Shown piece after piece: positions 42,781 to 51,164 of a DNA stretch of 64,000 bases (positions are counted from its first letter, which is position 1; each line of letters begins with the position of its first letter). Where the stretch lies: contig CBFGTM010000008.1 in NCBI GenBank assembly GCA_965652025.1, positions 1 to 64,000 of the forward strand, given 5' to 3'. The stretch comes from CAVVWJ01 sp965652025. Lineage in GTDB: Bacteria; Gemmatimonadota; Gemmatimonadetes; Gemmatimonadales; GWC2-71-9. Position numbers and translations under genes: made by a program. Under the pieces are notes generated by a model. That model was not told where the DNA came from. It searched no databases and saw nothing but the letters and a program-made list of their open reading frames with translations.

Positions 42781-44187
42781 TCACCTCCCTGCCCTCTCCA
42801 CCCGATTCCGTCCTCCCCGCTTGGCCGCATAGAGCGCCGAATCGGCTTGGGCCGGAAGATTGTCCAGGCTGCTGCTGGTCTCGGGACAGGCAGCGACCCC
42901 GAAGGACGCGCTGAGCGGCCAGACCCTGCCCTGCCAATCCCAGGCCGTACTGCCGAGCTTGAGCCGAATCCGCTCGGCGATGCGGGCGCCGAGCTCCAAA
43001 CTGGTCTCCGGCAGCCACACCGCGAACTCCTCTCCCCCGATGCGCCCGGCCACATCCCCGCTACGGATTTGTTCCCGAATGATCCGAGCGAAGTGCACCA
43101 GTGCCGCATCCCCTGCAGGATGGCCCAGCGTGTCGTTGAGGCTCTTGAACCGGTCCAGGTCGGAATACACGAGTGCGCCCTCACGCGCCGTGATCAAGGT
43201 GAAGGCTTCCTCGAAACCCCGCCGGTTATGGAGACCGGTGAGCGGGTCGAGCGTGGCTGCCCGCTTGTGCTGATCGGCCTCCAGGGCACGATCGATTCGG
43301 TGCGCGGCATTATTGATCGCCTCCATCATCTCCGCTCGCAGCGCCCCCGTGGGCTCCCGGCCGGTACTGAGCCAGATGGCCACTGCCCCCACCGACTTCA
43401 GCTCTTTCTTGAGAGGTATCAGCAGGACCGACCCTCCCCGGCTGCGCCGGTCGGCGACCGCGCCGCCCAACGGATCCGCCGATAAGACATGAGGGTCGAG
43501 GGCCCCCACAGCCACCTTGGCGAGCGCACTCTCTGGCGGAAGAATGTTGTCGAGGAGCCGGCGGTCACCCCGACCGGATACGCCGATGACCCGCACGCCG
43601 GCGCCTTCGACCGCCGCCACAACAACCTGGGCATCCAGCGTTCGCTCCAGCTGATAGGCCAATCTGAGCCCCACGCTGCCGACCGATTCGAGGGAGGCGG
43701 CCTGGGACTGAGCCTGGGTAAGCGCGACGAGCTGCGGCTTACGGCGAACCCCGTCGAGCAGTCGGCGCAGGTCATCTTCCACCACCCCAAGACCTGCTGC
43801 CTCGAATTTGTCAGGCAGGAGCAGGGCCACGGCAGAGCCGGCCTGAGCATGGAAGATCAGCATGCCCCCATCCATGCGTTCTACCCCACTCTGCTCCTGA
43901 TCTCGGGCCCGCTCCAACCGCCGATCCACCGCAACTATCTGCGAGATGGACAACCGCTCAGGCTCCAGAATCCGTTCCGCCCGGGGACCTTCCTCGCTCG
44001 GATCCAGCTCCGAGACCCATACGCCCAGCGCGCGGTGGGCCCGCCGGAGCCACTCCAGTGCGGGATCGGGCAGAAGATGAGCAGCCACAGCCCGGTTGAG
44101 CCCTCGCCCCGAGCGTCTCCTTCCTAGTATCCAGCCAAGTATTCCGGACCCAATCACCAGGCCGAGCCATACCAGCTGGTCGGTCAT
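42781..44187 (-). CDS. Diguanylate cyclase (GGDEF) with N-terminal membrane anchor and GAF-like domain
   Basis: This 468-residue protein begins with one membrane span (LVWLGLVIGSGILGWILG). A regulatory region contains a GAF-like domain (about 155-295), and a GGDEF domain covers about 310-465 (LDPLTGLHNRRGFEEAF, YSDLDRFKSLND). The active site is GGEEF (384-388), and an inhibitory I-site RSGD (375-378) lies exactly five residues before it, so product feedback is likely. The ATG at 44187 overlaps the corA stop (ATGA). It makes cyclic di-GMP and so opposes the HD-GYP protein encoded at 15193. Confidence 0.9.
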   Translation of the reverse strand: MTDQLVWLGLVIGSGILGWILGRRRSGRGLNRAVAAHLLPDPALEWLRRAHRALGVWVSELDPSEEGPRAERILEPERLSISQIVAVDRRLERARDQEQSGVERMDGGMLIFHAQAGSAVALLLPDKFEAAGLGVVEDDLRRLLDGVRRKPQLVALTQAQSQAASLESVGSVGLRLAYQLERTLDAQVVVAAVEGAGVRVIGVSGRGDRRLLDNILPPESALAKVAVGALDPHVLSADPLGGAVADRRSRGGSVLLIPLKKELKSVGAVAIWLSTGREPTGALRAEMMEAINNAAHRIDRALEADQHKRAATLDPLTGLHNRRGFEEAFTLITAREGALVYSDLDRFKSLNDTLGHPAGDAALVHFARIIREQIRSGDVAGRIGGEEFAVWLPETSLELGARIAERIRLKLGSTAWDWQGRVWPLSASFGVAACPETSSSLDNLPAQADSALYAAKRGGRNRVERAGR

Positions 44188-45119
44188 CCCCGAAGCCACC
44201 CTCGACGCCGAAACCAGAGATAGATCGCCAGGGTAACGGACCCCATCACGACCCAGACTGCGGGGTAGCCCCAGCGTTCCCGCAGCTCGGGCATGTACTG
44301 GAAGTTCATCCCATACACGCCAACGATGAAGGTGAGGGGAAGGAAAAACACGGAAAACACCGTGAGCACCCGAACCACCTCGTTGGTACGATGCGAAGCC
44401 AGCGCCAGTTGAATGCTGAGCAGATTATTCACGTCCTCGAGGAGCTCCTCCGCGTAGAAGTGCATGCTCTCGACGTTCTCCCGAAGGTCCTGATACAGGG
44501 GCGCGGTCGGCTCCGACCCTGGCACCAACTTCTTCACCGCGTCGAGCGTGTGGGACAGCATGCGGCGCATCAGCGTGACCCGTCGCTTGACCAGGTAGAT
44601 CCGGCGCAGAAGGCCAGCGAACTCGTGCTCCCCGAAGACCGTGGCCTCGAACTGATCGATCGAGCCCTCGGCCTCCTCCAGCGGCTTCTGATAGGTCGCT
44701 ACTGAATCGTTGATGATCTCGATGAGAATGCGGGGAAGAAAGCTCTGGCGCCGTTCGGCCCCCGCGGGCGGGGAAGGGTTGCGGTGCTTCTCGATGATCT
44801 CGGTCAGGAACGGCTGCTCGGAGCGATGAATGGTGACGAGGAAGTCCGGTCCGTAGAAGATCGCCACCTTCCGGGTCATCTCGTGCAGGGTGGAGCAATC
44901 ATCCTCGGCGGCGGTGTCGATTGCGCGCACGATGATGAACGTCGTGGTTCCGATCCGCTCGTATTTCGGTAGATGTTCCGGGTCGAGCGAATCTTCCACC
45001 GATGTTGGGTGGAGACCGTATTTCCGGGCGACGTTAGCCAGCTCCTCCCGGGACGGATGCACCAGGTCGACCCAGGTAAAGGCAGGATCGGTGCTGCTGA
45101 CGACGGTCCGGGCGCTCAT
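44184..45119 (-). CDS. corA: CorA-family magnesium/cobalt transporter
   Basis: This 311-residue protein has a large soluble N-terminal domain and two C-terminal membrane spans, with the selectivity motif GMN (VGVYGMNFQYMPEL) after the first span and a basic end (WFRRRGWLRG). SVEDSLDPEHLPKYERIG is typical of the CorA N-terminus. It overlaps larB upstream and the diguanylate cyclase downstream by 4 nt each. Confidence 0.93.
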   Translation of the reverse strand: MSARTVVSSTDPAFTWVDLVHPSREELANVARKYGLHPTSVEDSLDPEHLPKYERIGTTTFIIVRAIDTAAEDDCSTLHEMTRKVAIFYGPDFLVTIHRSEQPFLTEIIEKHRNPSPPAGAERRQSFLPRILIEIINDSVATYQKPLEEAEGSIDQFEATVFGEHEFAGLLRRIYLVKRRVTLMRRMLSHTLDAVKKLVPGSEPTAPLYQDLRENVESMHFYAEELLEDVNNLLSIQLALASHRTNEVVRVLTVFSVFFLPLTFIVGVYGMNFQYMPELRERWGYPAVWVVMGSVTLAIYLWFRRRGWLRG

Positions 45120-45862
45120 GCTCGGCAGATCCGGCTGGCGGCTGCCGCCGCGCCGAATCCATTGTCGATGTTGACCACCGTGACTCCCGCGGCACAGCTG
45201 TTGAGCATGCCCAACAATGCCGCCAGGCCACCAAAGGATGCTCCGTAGCCGACGCTGGTGGGTACCGCGATCACCGGCGCGCTCACTATCCCGCCGACCA
45301 CGCTGGGTAGCGCGCCTTCCATTCCCGCCACCACAATCACCACCCGAGCACGCTTCAGCTGATCGTTTGCGGCCAATAGACGGTGAAGCCCGGCGACCCC
45401 GACGTCGATGAGACGCTCCACCTGGTGTCCGAACGCGTCGGCCACAACCGCCGCCTCCTCAGCTACGGGAAGGTCACTGGTCCCTGCCGAAACGACCAGA
45501 ATGGTACCCTCCGTCTTCGGTTGGCCAGTCCCGCGCAGGTGAACCGTGCGGGCCAGCTGGTTCCACTCCATGGCTCGAAATCGCTCCTGGAGCATGCTCG
45601 CCACGGCCTCGCTGGCCCGAGTCCCCAGAAAAGAACCGGAAGCCGCCTGGAGACGCTCGCAGATCAGGAGAACCTGTTCCGGCGTCTTGCCCTCACAGAA
45701 CACGACTTCGGGATGCCCTTGCCGCAACTCCCGGTGATGGTCAATGCGGGCGAATGCTAGGTCTTCGAAGGGAAGATGCCGCAGTCTTTCGAGCGCCCGG
45801 GTGGGCGTGAGGCGGCCGGCCGCGACGTCGGCGAGGAGAGCCTGAAGCTGCTCGGCTGTCAC
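45116..45862 (-). CDS. larB: Nickel pincer cofactor biosynthesis protein LarB
   Basis: This 248-residue protein is PurE-like in its C-terminal half: ILVVSAGTSDLPVAEEA, DVGVAGLHRLL, VVIVVAGMEGALPSVVGGIV, VIAVPTSVGYGASFGGLAAL and NSCAAGVTVVNIDNGFGA. Its N-terminal region has VVFCEGKTPEQ. LarB carboxylates nicotinic acid adenine dinucleotide in nickel-pincer cofactor synthesis. LarC, LarE and LarA are not visible here. The GTG start overlaps the dusB stop. Confidence 0.92.
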   Translation of the reverse strand: MTAEQLQALLADVAAGRLTPTRALERLRHLPFEDLAFARIDHHRELRQGHPEVVFCEGKTPEQVLLICERLQAASGSFLGTRASEAVASMLQERFRAMEWNQLARTVHLRGTGQPKTEGTILVVSAGTSDLPVAEEAAVVADAFGHQVERLIDVGVAGLHRLLAANDQLKRARVVIVVAGMEGALPSVVGGIVSAPVIAVPTSVGYGASFGGLAALLGMLNSCAAGVTVVNIDNGFGAAAAASRICRA

Positions 45863-46842
45863 GCCACCTGAGCGATGGGCTCGAGATATTGGAGGAAGAT
45901 GGCCTCGGCTTCTCCGATCGATTCGATCTGAAAGAGGCGCTGCCGGAGTGCGCTGGAGCCGTGCAGACCCCGAGTGTACCAGCCGAGATGCTTGCGGAAC
46001 TCCAGCACCGTCCGCCGGGTGTCTCCCTGGAGCCGGATGGCCAGACGGGCGTGCTCCAGGGCGACGGTGAACCGTTCCTCAGCCGCCGGGGCCGGAGGCA
46101 GGGGGTGACCAGCAAGCAGGGCCTGGCCATCCCGGAAAAGCCAGGGGTTGCCGAACGCCCCTCGGCCGATCATGACTCCGGCACACCGGGTGTGCTCCCG
46201 CATCCGAACCAGGTCGCCGGCGGTCTCCACGTCTCCATTGCCGATGACCGGGATCTCGAGTGCTTCGACGACTCGGGCAATCTCGTCCCAGTCCGCCCTA
46301 CCGGAGAACATCTGGGTGCGGGTCCGGGCATGGAGGGTAAAGGCGCGGGCTCCGGCGTCCTGCATCCGAAGCGCGATGGCCACCGGATCGCGGGTCTGGT
46401 CGTTCCAGCCGCTCCGGGTCTTCACCGTGACCGGTAGATGGGTCGCCCCGATGACCGCACGAATAATCCGGGCGACCAAATCCATATCGCGAAGGCAGCC
46501 CGACCCTCCGTTCCGTTGAACCACTTTCTTGACCGGGCAGCCGAAGTTGATGTCGATGAACTCCGGTTGATAATGCTGGGTAATCAGAGCGGCAGCTTCG
46601 GCCATCGCGTACGGATCGGCGCCATAGATCTGAATTCCGATGGGGCGCTCCACCTCCTCGAACTCCGCTCCTTCGAGGGTAGTGCGGATCCGGCGGCGGA
46701 TCGCTTCGGAAGACAGGAACTCGGACAGCACCACGTCGGCGCCCATCCCGCGGCAAATCTGCCGGAACGGAGCCTCCGACACCCCTGCCATGGGGGCCAG
46801 AATAAGCGGAAACGAATGGGCGGATGGATAGGGCAACTGCAT
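45859..46842 (-). CDS. dusB: tRNA-dihydrouridine synthase
   Basis: This 327-residue flavin TIM barrel has LILAPMAGVSEAPFR, FIDINFGCPVKKVVQRNGGS (catalytic Cys in NFGCP), VTVKTRSGW, LHARTRTQMFSGRADW, VIGNGDVETAGD and GRGAFGNPWLF. It reduces tRNA uridines. The exact Dus class (DusB assigned) is inferred from overall similarity. It heads the dusB-larB-corA-GGDEF unit. Confidence 0.92.
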   Translation of the reverse strand: MQLPYPSAHSFPLILAPMAGVSEAPFRQICRGMGADVVLSEFLSSEAIRRRIRTTLEGAEFEEVERPIGIQIYGADPYAMAEAAALITQHYQPEFIDINFGCPVKKVVQRNGGSGCLRDMDLVARIIRAVIGATHLPVTVKTRSGWNDQTRDPVAIALRMQDAGARAFTLHARTRTQMFSGRADWDEIARVVEALEIPVIGNGDVETAGDLVRMREHTRCAGVMIGRGAFGNPWLFRDGQALLAGHPLPPAPAAEERFTVALEHARLAIRLQGDTRRTVLEFRKHLGWYTRGLHGSSALRQRLFQIESIGEAEAIFLQYLEPIAQVA

Positions 46843-46862
46843 GGCGAGAAGTTACTTGGACT

Positions 46863-46891
46863 TTGACTCGCACTCAAGCGGGAATTAGGTT
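46863..46891 (+). promoter_or_regulatory. Candidate leaderless promoter of the EIIA gene
   Basis: TTGACT and TAGGTT are spaced by 17 bp, and the second hexamer ends 9 nt before the ATG at 46901. No Shine-Dalgarno sequence lies in the short gap (GACCGGGCC). Confidence 0.45.
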
Positions 46892-46900
46892 GACCGGGCC

Positions 46901-47353
46901 ATGCACCTCCGAGACTTCTTCAACCCCGACGCGATCACCCTCAAGCTGCGGGGCGGCTCCAAGGAGGAGGTCCTGGCGGAGCTGGTGGGCCTTCTCAAGC
47001 TGGACGAGCGATCCTCCGGCACTCTGCTCCGGATCATTCAGCGCCGGGAGAATCTGGGCTCCACCGGGATCGGCCGAGGCATTGCCATACCGCACTGCCG
47101 CTCCCTGGCGGTGAATCGACTCCGATTGGCCTTCGGTCACCGGGACCAGGGTGTCGATTTCCAGTCGATCGACGGCCAGCCGGCCTCGGACTTCTTCCTG
47201 ATCGTTGCTCCTCCGCTGGAGATCTCCAATCAGTACCTTCCCGTGCTCGGGAAAATCGCGCAACTTGCCAAGGAGCCGGATGTTCCGGACCGGCTCGCTG
47301 GCCTCCGATCGGCCGAGGACTTCTGGCGTCTGCTGGAGGAAAAAGGAGTGTAA
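46901..47353 (+). CDS. PTS EIIA type-2 domain protein (PtsN/fructose-like)
   Basis: This 150-residue single-domain protein has GSKEEVLAELVGLLKLD, RRENLGSTGIGRGIAIPHCR (phospho-acceptor His in IPHCR) and a C-terminal FWRLLEEKGV. It is the EIIA fold of the mannitol/fructose and nitrogen-PTS class. No transporter subunit, HPr or EI lies in the window, so a regulatory PtsN-like role is more likely than sugar uptake. It is divergent from dusB. Confidence 0.88.
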   Translation: MHLRDFFNPDAITLKLRGGSKEEVLAELVGLLKLDERSSGTLLRIIQRRENLGSTGIGRGIAIPHCRSLAVNRLRLAFGHRDQGVDFQSIDGQPASDFFLIVAPPLEISNQYLPVLGKIAQLAKEPDVPDRLAGLRSAEDFWRLLEEKGV

Positions 47354-47357
47354 GACC

Positions 47358-47389
47358 GTGAGCAGTCAGCGGTGAGCAGTGAGCGGGTC
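47358..47389. repeat. GTGAGCAGT-type short-unit repeat
   Basis: Units GTGAGCAGT, CAGCGGTGAGCAGT and GAGCGGGTCGGT follow each other between the EIIA and GWxTD genes. The pattern resembles the short-unit stretches at 5605-5693, 55202-55229 and 49570-49600. Confidence 0.5.
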
Positions 47390-47401
47390 GGTCGGTGTGG
47401 A

Positions 47402-49561
47402 GTGCAGATCCTCCTGATCTGGATGCTGACACTCCCGCTTACCGCCGGGGGGCCGTCCGCGGCGGCGCAGGAAACCCCGGCCCGCAGCAGCCTGGTCAAG
47501 CTGCGTGATTCACTCCGTACCATCTCCGATACTTCCCTCCTCAAGATCCAGCTCAAGCAGCTTCGGAAGTCCAGTCCCTTCCAGGCCGGGTGGGTGGCGC
47601 TCCGCCTGGGTGAGCTGGGTGCCGATGCGGACTTCAGCGAGGCTCGCTCCAGCTTTCGCCGAGCCGCTCGGAGCGATGCCCTGCGGGCTCCGGCCTGGTA
47701 TGGAACAGGGTTGGCAGAGGCGGCACGGGCTCGGGAGGAGATGCGGGACGTGCTGCGGCTGGGAAGCCGGGTCGGCCTGGGGACCCTCGAGCGGGCCGCG
47801 GAACATTACCTCCGTGCGCTCGACGCCGATCCCCGCTTCACCCCCGCGGCGATCGAGCTGGCAGACATCGCGCTCTCGCTGCTGGACACCACCTGGATCC
47901 GGCAGACCCAAAGCGCGCTACGACGCTCGATTGCTGTGGTTGGTCCCGCCCCCGCCGAGCTGCTGCTGGCCTGGGGCCAGGTCGAGCGCGCAGCCGGGTC
48001 GTTGAAAACGGCGGCGGCCGCCTTCGAGCGATATCTCTCGACCGATGGGAACCGCGCCCTGGGGTTGCTCGAGCTGGCCCGATCCCGCCTTGCATCCGGC
48101 GCCGCCGGGGGAGAGGCAGCCTATTACGAGGGAGCCGCCAGCGACGACCCTGAAGCCGTAGCGGGCTACCGGGCCGACCTCGCAGTCATTGCCGCGGATT
48201 CCAATCTTGGGGAATTCGACCGGCTCCAGGGGCGCAGCCGGGCCGCGTTTCTACACCGGTTCTGGACTGACCGCGACCATCTCGAGCTACGGCAGGAGGG
48301 TGAGCGGCTACGAGAACACTATCGCAGGCTGGCGTACGCCCGCAGACACTTTCCCCTTACCGTGAGCCGCCGGTTCTACGGCAGCCTGGATGCTTACCGG
48401 TCCGGGAGCGCCGAGCTGGACGACCGGGGCATCATCTACGTTCGGCAGGGTGAGCCCGCTGTCCGGCTGCGTCCCTTCATATTCGGCGCCATGCCCAACG
48501 AATCCTGGCGCTACGAGCGGGCTGACGGAGACCTGCTCTTTCACTTCAGCAGCGGCTACGACGAAAACGGCGGGGGCGATCTATACGACTATCGATTGGT
48601 GCAGAGCGTCCTCGACTTGCGCGGGGCCGCCGATGCCCCCCGGGATCAGCTGATCCTTTCCCGGCAGTCCCTGTCGCCTATCTACAGCCGGATGCTGAAC
48701 TGGGGCCGGTTTGGCTCGGCAAATGAGCAGGCCCGGGAGCGTAACATCGGCATCGAGAGCATCCAGGTGGGAACCACCACCGACAACAACGAACTGCGGT
48801 TCAAGCACCGCCTCGGGGCGGTGGCGGACCTCATTGCGGTCGGCCATCGGTCGGGACAAAGTCTGGCTCACTTCGTCTTCGGGATTGCAGCCCGAGGCAC
48901 CACCTGGCGGCGTGGCCTCAATGGGGTCGAGTATCCGGTCCAGGTGCGGCTGGTGGCACTGGATCGGCATGACCGCGCAGTCGCCACCTTGGATACGTCT
49001 CTAGTGGTGCACCTGCGGCAGCCACTATCGAAGAAGCAGTTCGTGGTCGGAAGGGCGGAGCTTCGGTTGCCTCCGGGCCGTTGGTCCTACCGGGCCGCGC
49101 TGCAGCAGGGCGATAGCGCCGGGGTCGTACTTCCCCGCGACACCGTCCTGGTAGCCCACACCAGCCAGAGCATCCTGTCTCTGAGCGACATCGCACTGGG
49201 AGCTCGAGGCCGCGCGGTTCCATGGGTTACCGAGACCGCCGACACGGTGCTGCTGGCGCCCTCTGGCTTATTCCGGGAACGGTCGGAGATCCAGATCTAC
49301 TACGAGGCAGGTGGGGTACGCCCGGGTCGGTATCGCCATGAGATCACGGTGCTTCGGCCGGAAGCGAGGCGCGATAAGGCCCACCGCCCACTGGTCTCAG
49401 CGGCCTTCGAGGAGGTCGCGACGGGACCTACAATACGATCCTGGCGCACGGTCCGTCTGGAGCGGCTTAAACAGGGAAGCTACGTGGTTGAGGTGCGGCT
49501 AACCGGTCCCGATGGGCAGTTCCAAGTTCGCCGGCGAGTGGTCCAGCTGCTGGGGCATTAG
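47402..49561 (+). CDS. Secreted GWxTD-domain protein with N-terminal TPR-like region
   Basis: A signal peptide (LLIWMLTLPLTAGGPSAAAQ) leads into a helical, TPR-like region (about 50-230). The GWxTD domain (here FWTDRDHLE) follows, with RLAYARRHFPL, DDRGIIYVRQGEP and WRYERADGDLLFHF. The C-terminal about 300 residues are beta-rich. The function of the family is not established. The GTG at 47402 is chosen because a GTG at 47372 lies in a short-unit repeat; the protein is then 719 residues. It converges on guaA with a 46-nt gap that holds another repeat-like stretch. Confidence 0.8.
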   Translation: MQILLIWMLTLPLTAGGPSAAAQETPARSSLVKLRDSLRTISDTSLLKIQLKQLRKSSPFQAGWVALRLGELGADADFSEARSSFRRAARSDALRAPAWYGTGLAEAARAREEMRDVLRLGSRVGLGTLERAAEHYLRALDADPRFTPAAIELADIALSLLDTTWIRQTQSALRRSIAVVGPAPAELLLAWGQVERAAGSLKTAAAAFERYLSTDGNRALGLLELARSRLASGAAGGEAAYYEGAASDDPEAVAGYRADLAVIAADSNLGEFDRLQGRSRAAFLHRFWTDRDHLELRQEGERLREHYRRLAYARRHFPLTVSRRFYGSLDAYRSGSAELDDRGIIYVRQGEPAVRLRPFIFGAMPNESWRYERADGDLLFHFSSGYDENGGGDLYDYRLVQSVLDLRGAADAPRDQLILSRQSLSPIYSRMLNWGRFGSANEQARERNIGIESIQVGTTTDNNELRFKHRLGAVADLIAVGHRSGQSLAHFVFGIAARGTTWRRGLNGVEYPVQVRLVALDRHDRAVATLDTSLVVHLRQPLSKKQFVVGRAELRLPPGRWSYRAALQQGDSAGVVLPRDTVLVAHTSQSILSLSDIALGARGRAVPWVTETADTVLLAPSGLFRERSEIQIYYEAGGVRPGRYRHEITVLRPEARRDKAHRPLVSAAFEEVATGPTIRSWRTVRLERLKQGSYVVEVRLTGPDGQFQVRRRVVQLLGH

Positions 49562-49607
49562 AACCCTTCGCGCTTAGTGCTTACCACTCGCCGCTGACGC
49601 TTTTGGT

Positions 49608-51164
49608 TCACTCCCATTCGATTGTAGCGGGCGGCTTGGAGCTGACGTCGTAGACCACGCGGTTCACTCCATCCACCTCGTTGGCAATCCGATTGGACAC
49701 TTGCGCCAGTACCTCGGGGGGAAAGGCGAACCAGTCGGCCGTCATGCCGTCCCGGCTGGTGACCGCCCGGAGCGCGATGACCTGGTCGTAGGTACGATCA
49801 TCTCCCTGCACCCCAACGGAACGGATGGGAAGCAGCACGGCGAAGGCTTGCCAGATGTCATCGTAAAGCCCGGCCGCGCGAATCTCCTCGGTATAGATAT
49901 GGTCGGCGCGGCGCAGCACCTCCAGATTGTCGGCTGAGACCTCGCCCAGAATCCGGATGGCCAGGCCGGGCCCCGGGAAGGGATGGCGCCCCACCATCTC
50001 CTCGGGTAGCCCCAGCTCCCGACCCACCTGGCGCACTTCGTCCTTGAACAGCTCGCGGAGTGGCTCGAGCAGCTGGAACGGCAGCCGCTCAGGCAGGCCG
50101 CCGACATTGTGGTGGGTCTTGATGGTCACCGATGGTCCTCCCCGCGGCGATAGCGACTCGATGACGTCGGGGTACAGCGTGCCCTGCACCAGGAATTGTA
50201 CGTCCTTCCCCACTGCTTTGGCTTCGGCCTCGAACACCTCGATGAAGGTGTGCCCGATCCGGCGTCGTTTCTCCTCCGGATCGGTGATGCCGGACAGTCG
50301 TTCGAGAAAGCGCTGCCGGGCGTCGACCACTCGAAGGTCGATCCCCAGATGCCGGCGGAAGGTCTGCTCCACCTGATCCCGCTCGTGCAGCCGAAGCAGC
50401 CCGTGGTCCACGAAGATGCAGGTGAGCCGGTCCCCAACCGCGCGATGCACCAGCACGGCAGCAACCGAGGAATCGACGCCACCCGATAAGCCGCAGATGA
50501 CTCGGGCAGTCGGGCCCACCAGCTCCTGGATTCGGGCGACTTCGGTCTCGACAAAGTGTCCCGGTGTCCAATCGGGACTGCAGCCGCAGATCTCGAACAG
50601 GAAGTTGTTCAGGATCTCGCCGCCTCGGGGTGTATGCGCCACCTCCGGATGGAACTGCACCCCGAAGAGGGGCCGTCGGTTGTGCTCAAATGCCGCGACT
50701 GGGGAATTCACGCTGGAGGCGGTCACTGTATAGCCGGGTGGAGGAGCATCGATGTGGTCGCCGTGGCTCATCCACACCGGGGTCTCTTCTCCCTGGCCGA
50801 ACCCCAGAAACAGCCTGCCTCCATCGACCTTGAGGTTGGCCCGGCCATATTCCCGCCGATTGGCCCGGGCCACCTTTGCCCCGGAGAGATGAGCCAGGAG
50901 CTGCATTCCGTAGCAGAGGCCGAGGACCGGGGTCCCCAGTTCCAGCAGCTTCGGATCGGCGGTGGGCACCTGGTCGCCATACACCGAGTTGGGCCCGCCC
51001 GATAGGATGATCCCCTTGGGTTTCCAGTCCCGGATCCACTCGACCGTGCGGGATGGAGGATGGATCTCGCAGTACACGTGTGCTTCTCGCACCCGGCGAG
51101 CGATCAGCTGGGTATACTGGGATCCGAAGTCGATGATCAGGATGCCGTCGTGGTGTCGGCTCAC
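49608..51164 (-). CDS. guaA: GMP synthase (glutamine-hydrolysing)
   Basis: This 518-residue enzyme has a class-I glutaminase domain (IIDFGSQYTQLIARRVRE, GLCYGMQLLA nucleophile, QFHPEVAHT). The ATP-pyrophosphatase domain has GLSGGVDSSVAAVL, and the dimerisation domain ends KPPATIEWE. It aminates XMP to GMP. The GTG at 51164 is used: it overlaps the lysA stop and is preceded by GAGAGG. A longer in-frame extension lies inside lysA. Confidence 0.96.
   Translation of the reverse strand: MSRHHDGILIIDFGSQYTQLIARRVREAHVYCEIHPPSRTVEWIRDWKPKGIILSGGPNSVYGDQVPTADPKLLELGTPVLGLCYGMQLLAHLSGAKVARANRREYGRANLKVDGGRLFLGFGQGEETPVWMSHGDHIDAPPPGYTVTASSVNSPVAAFEHNRRPLFGVQFHPEVAHTPRGGEILNNFLFEICGCSPDWTPGHFVETEVARIQELVGPTARVICGLSGGVDSSVAAVLVHRAVGDRLTCIFVDHGLLRLHERDQVEQTFRRHLGIDLRVVDARQRFLERLSGITDPEEKRRRIGHTFIEVFEAEAKAVGKDVQFLVQGTLYPDVIESLSPRGGPSVTIKTHHNVGGLPERLPFQLLEPLRELFKDEVRQVGRELGLPEEMVGRHPFPGPGLAIRILGEVSADNLEVLRRADHIYTEEIRAAGLYDDIWQAFAVLLPIRSVGVQGDDRTYDQVIALRAVTSRDGMTADWFAFPPEVLAQVSNRIANEVDGVNRVVYDVSSKPPATIEWE

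Noticed and set aside
42491..43018. A 175-codon minus-strand reading frame ending in NDSTANTELALAA
   Set aside because: Its end is the tag-peptide frame of ssrA, and the rest runs through the tmRNA 5' part and into the diguanylate cyclase gene in another frame.
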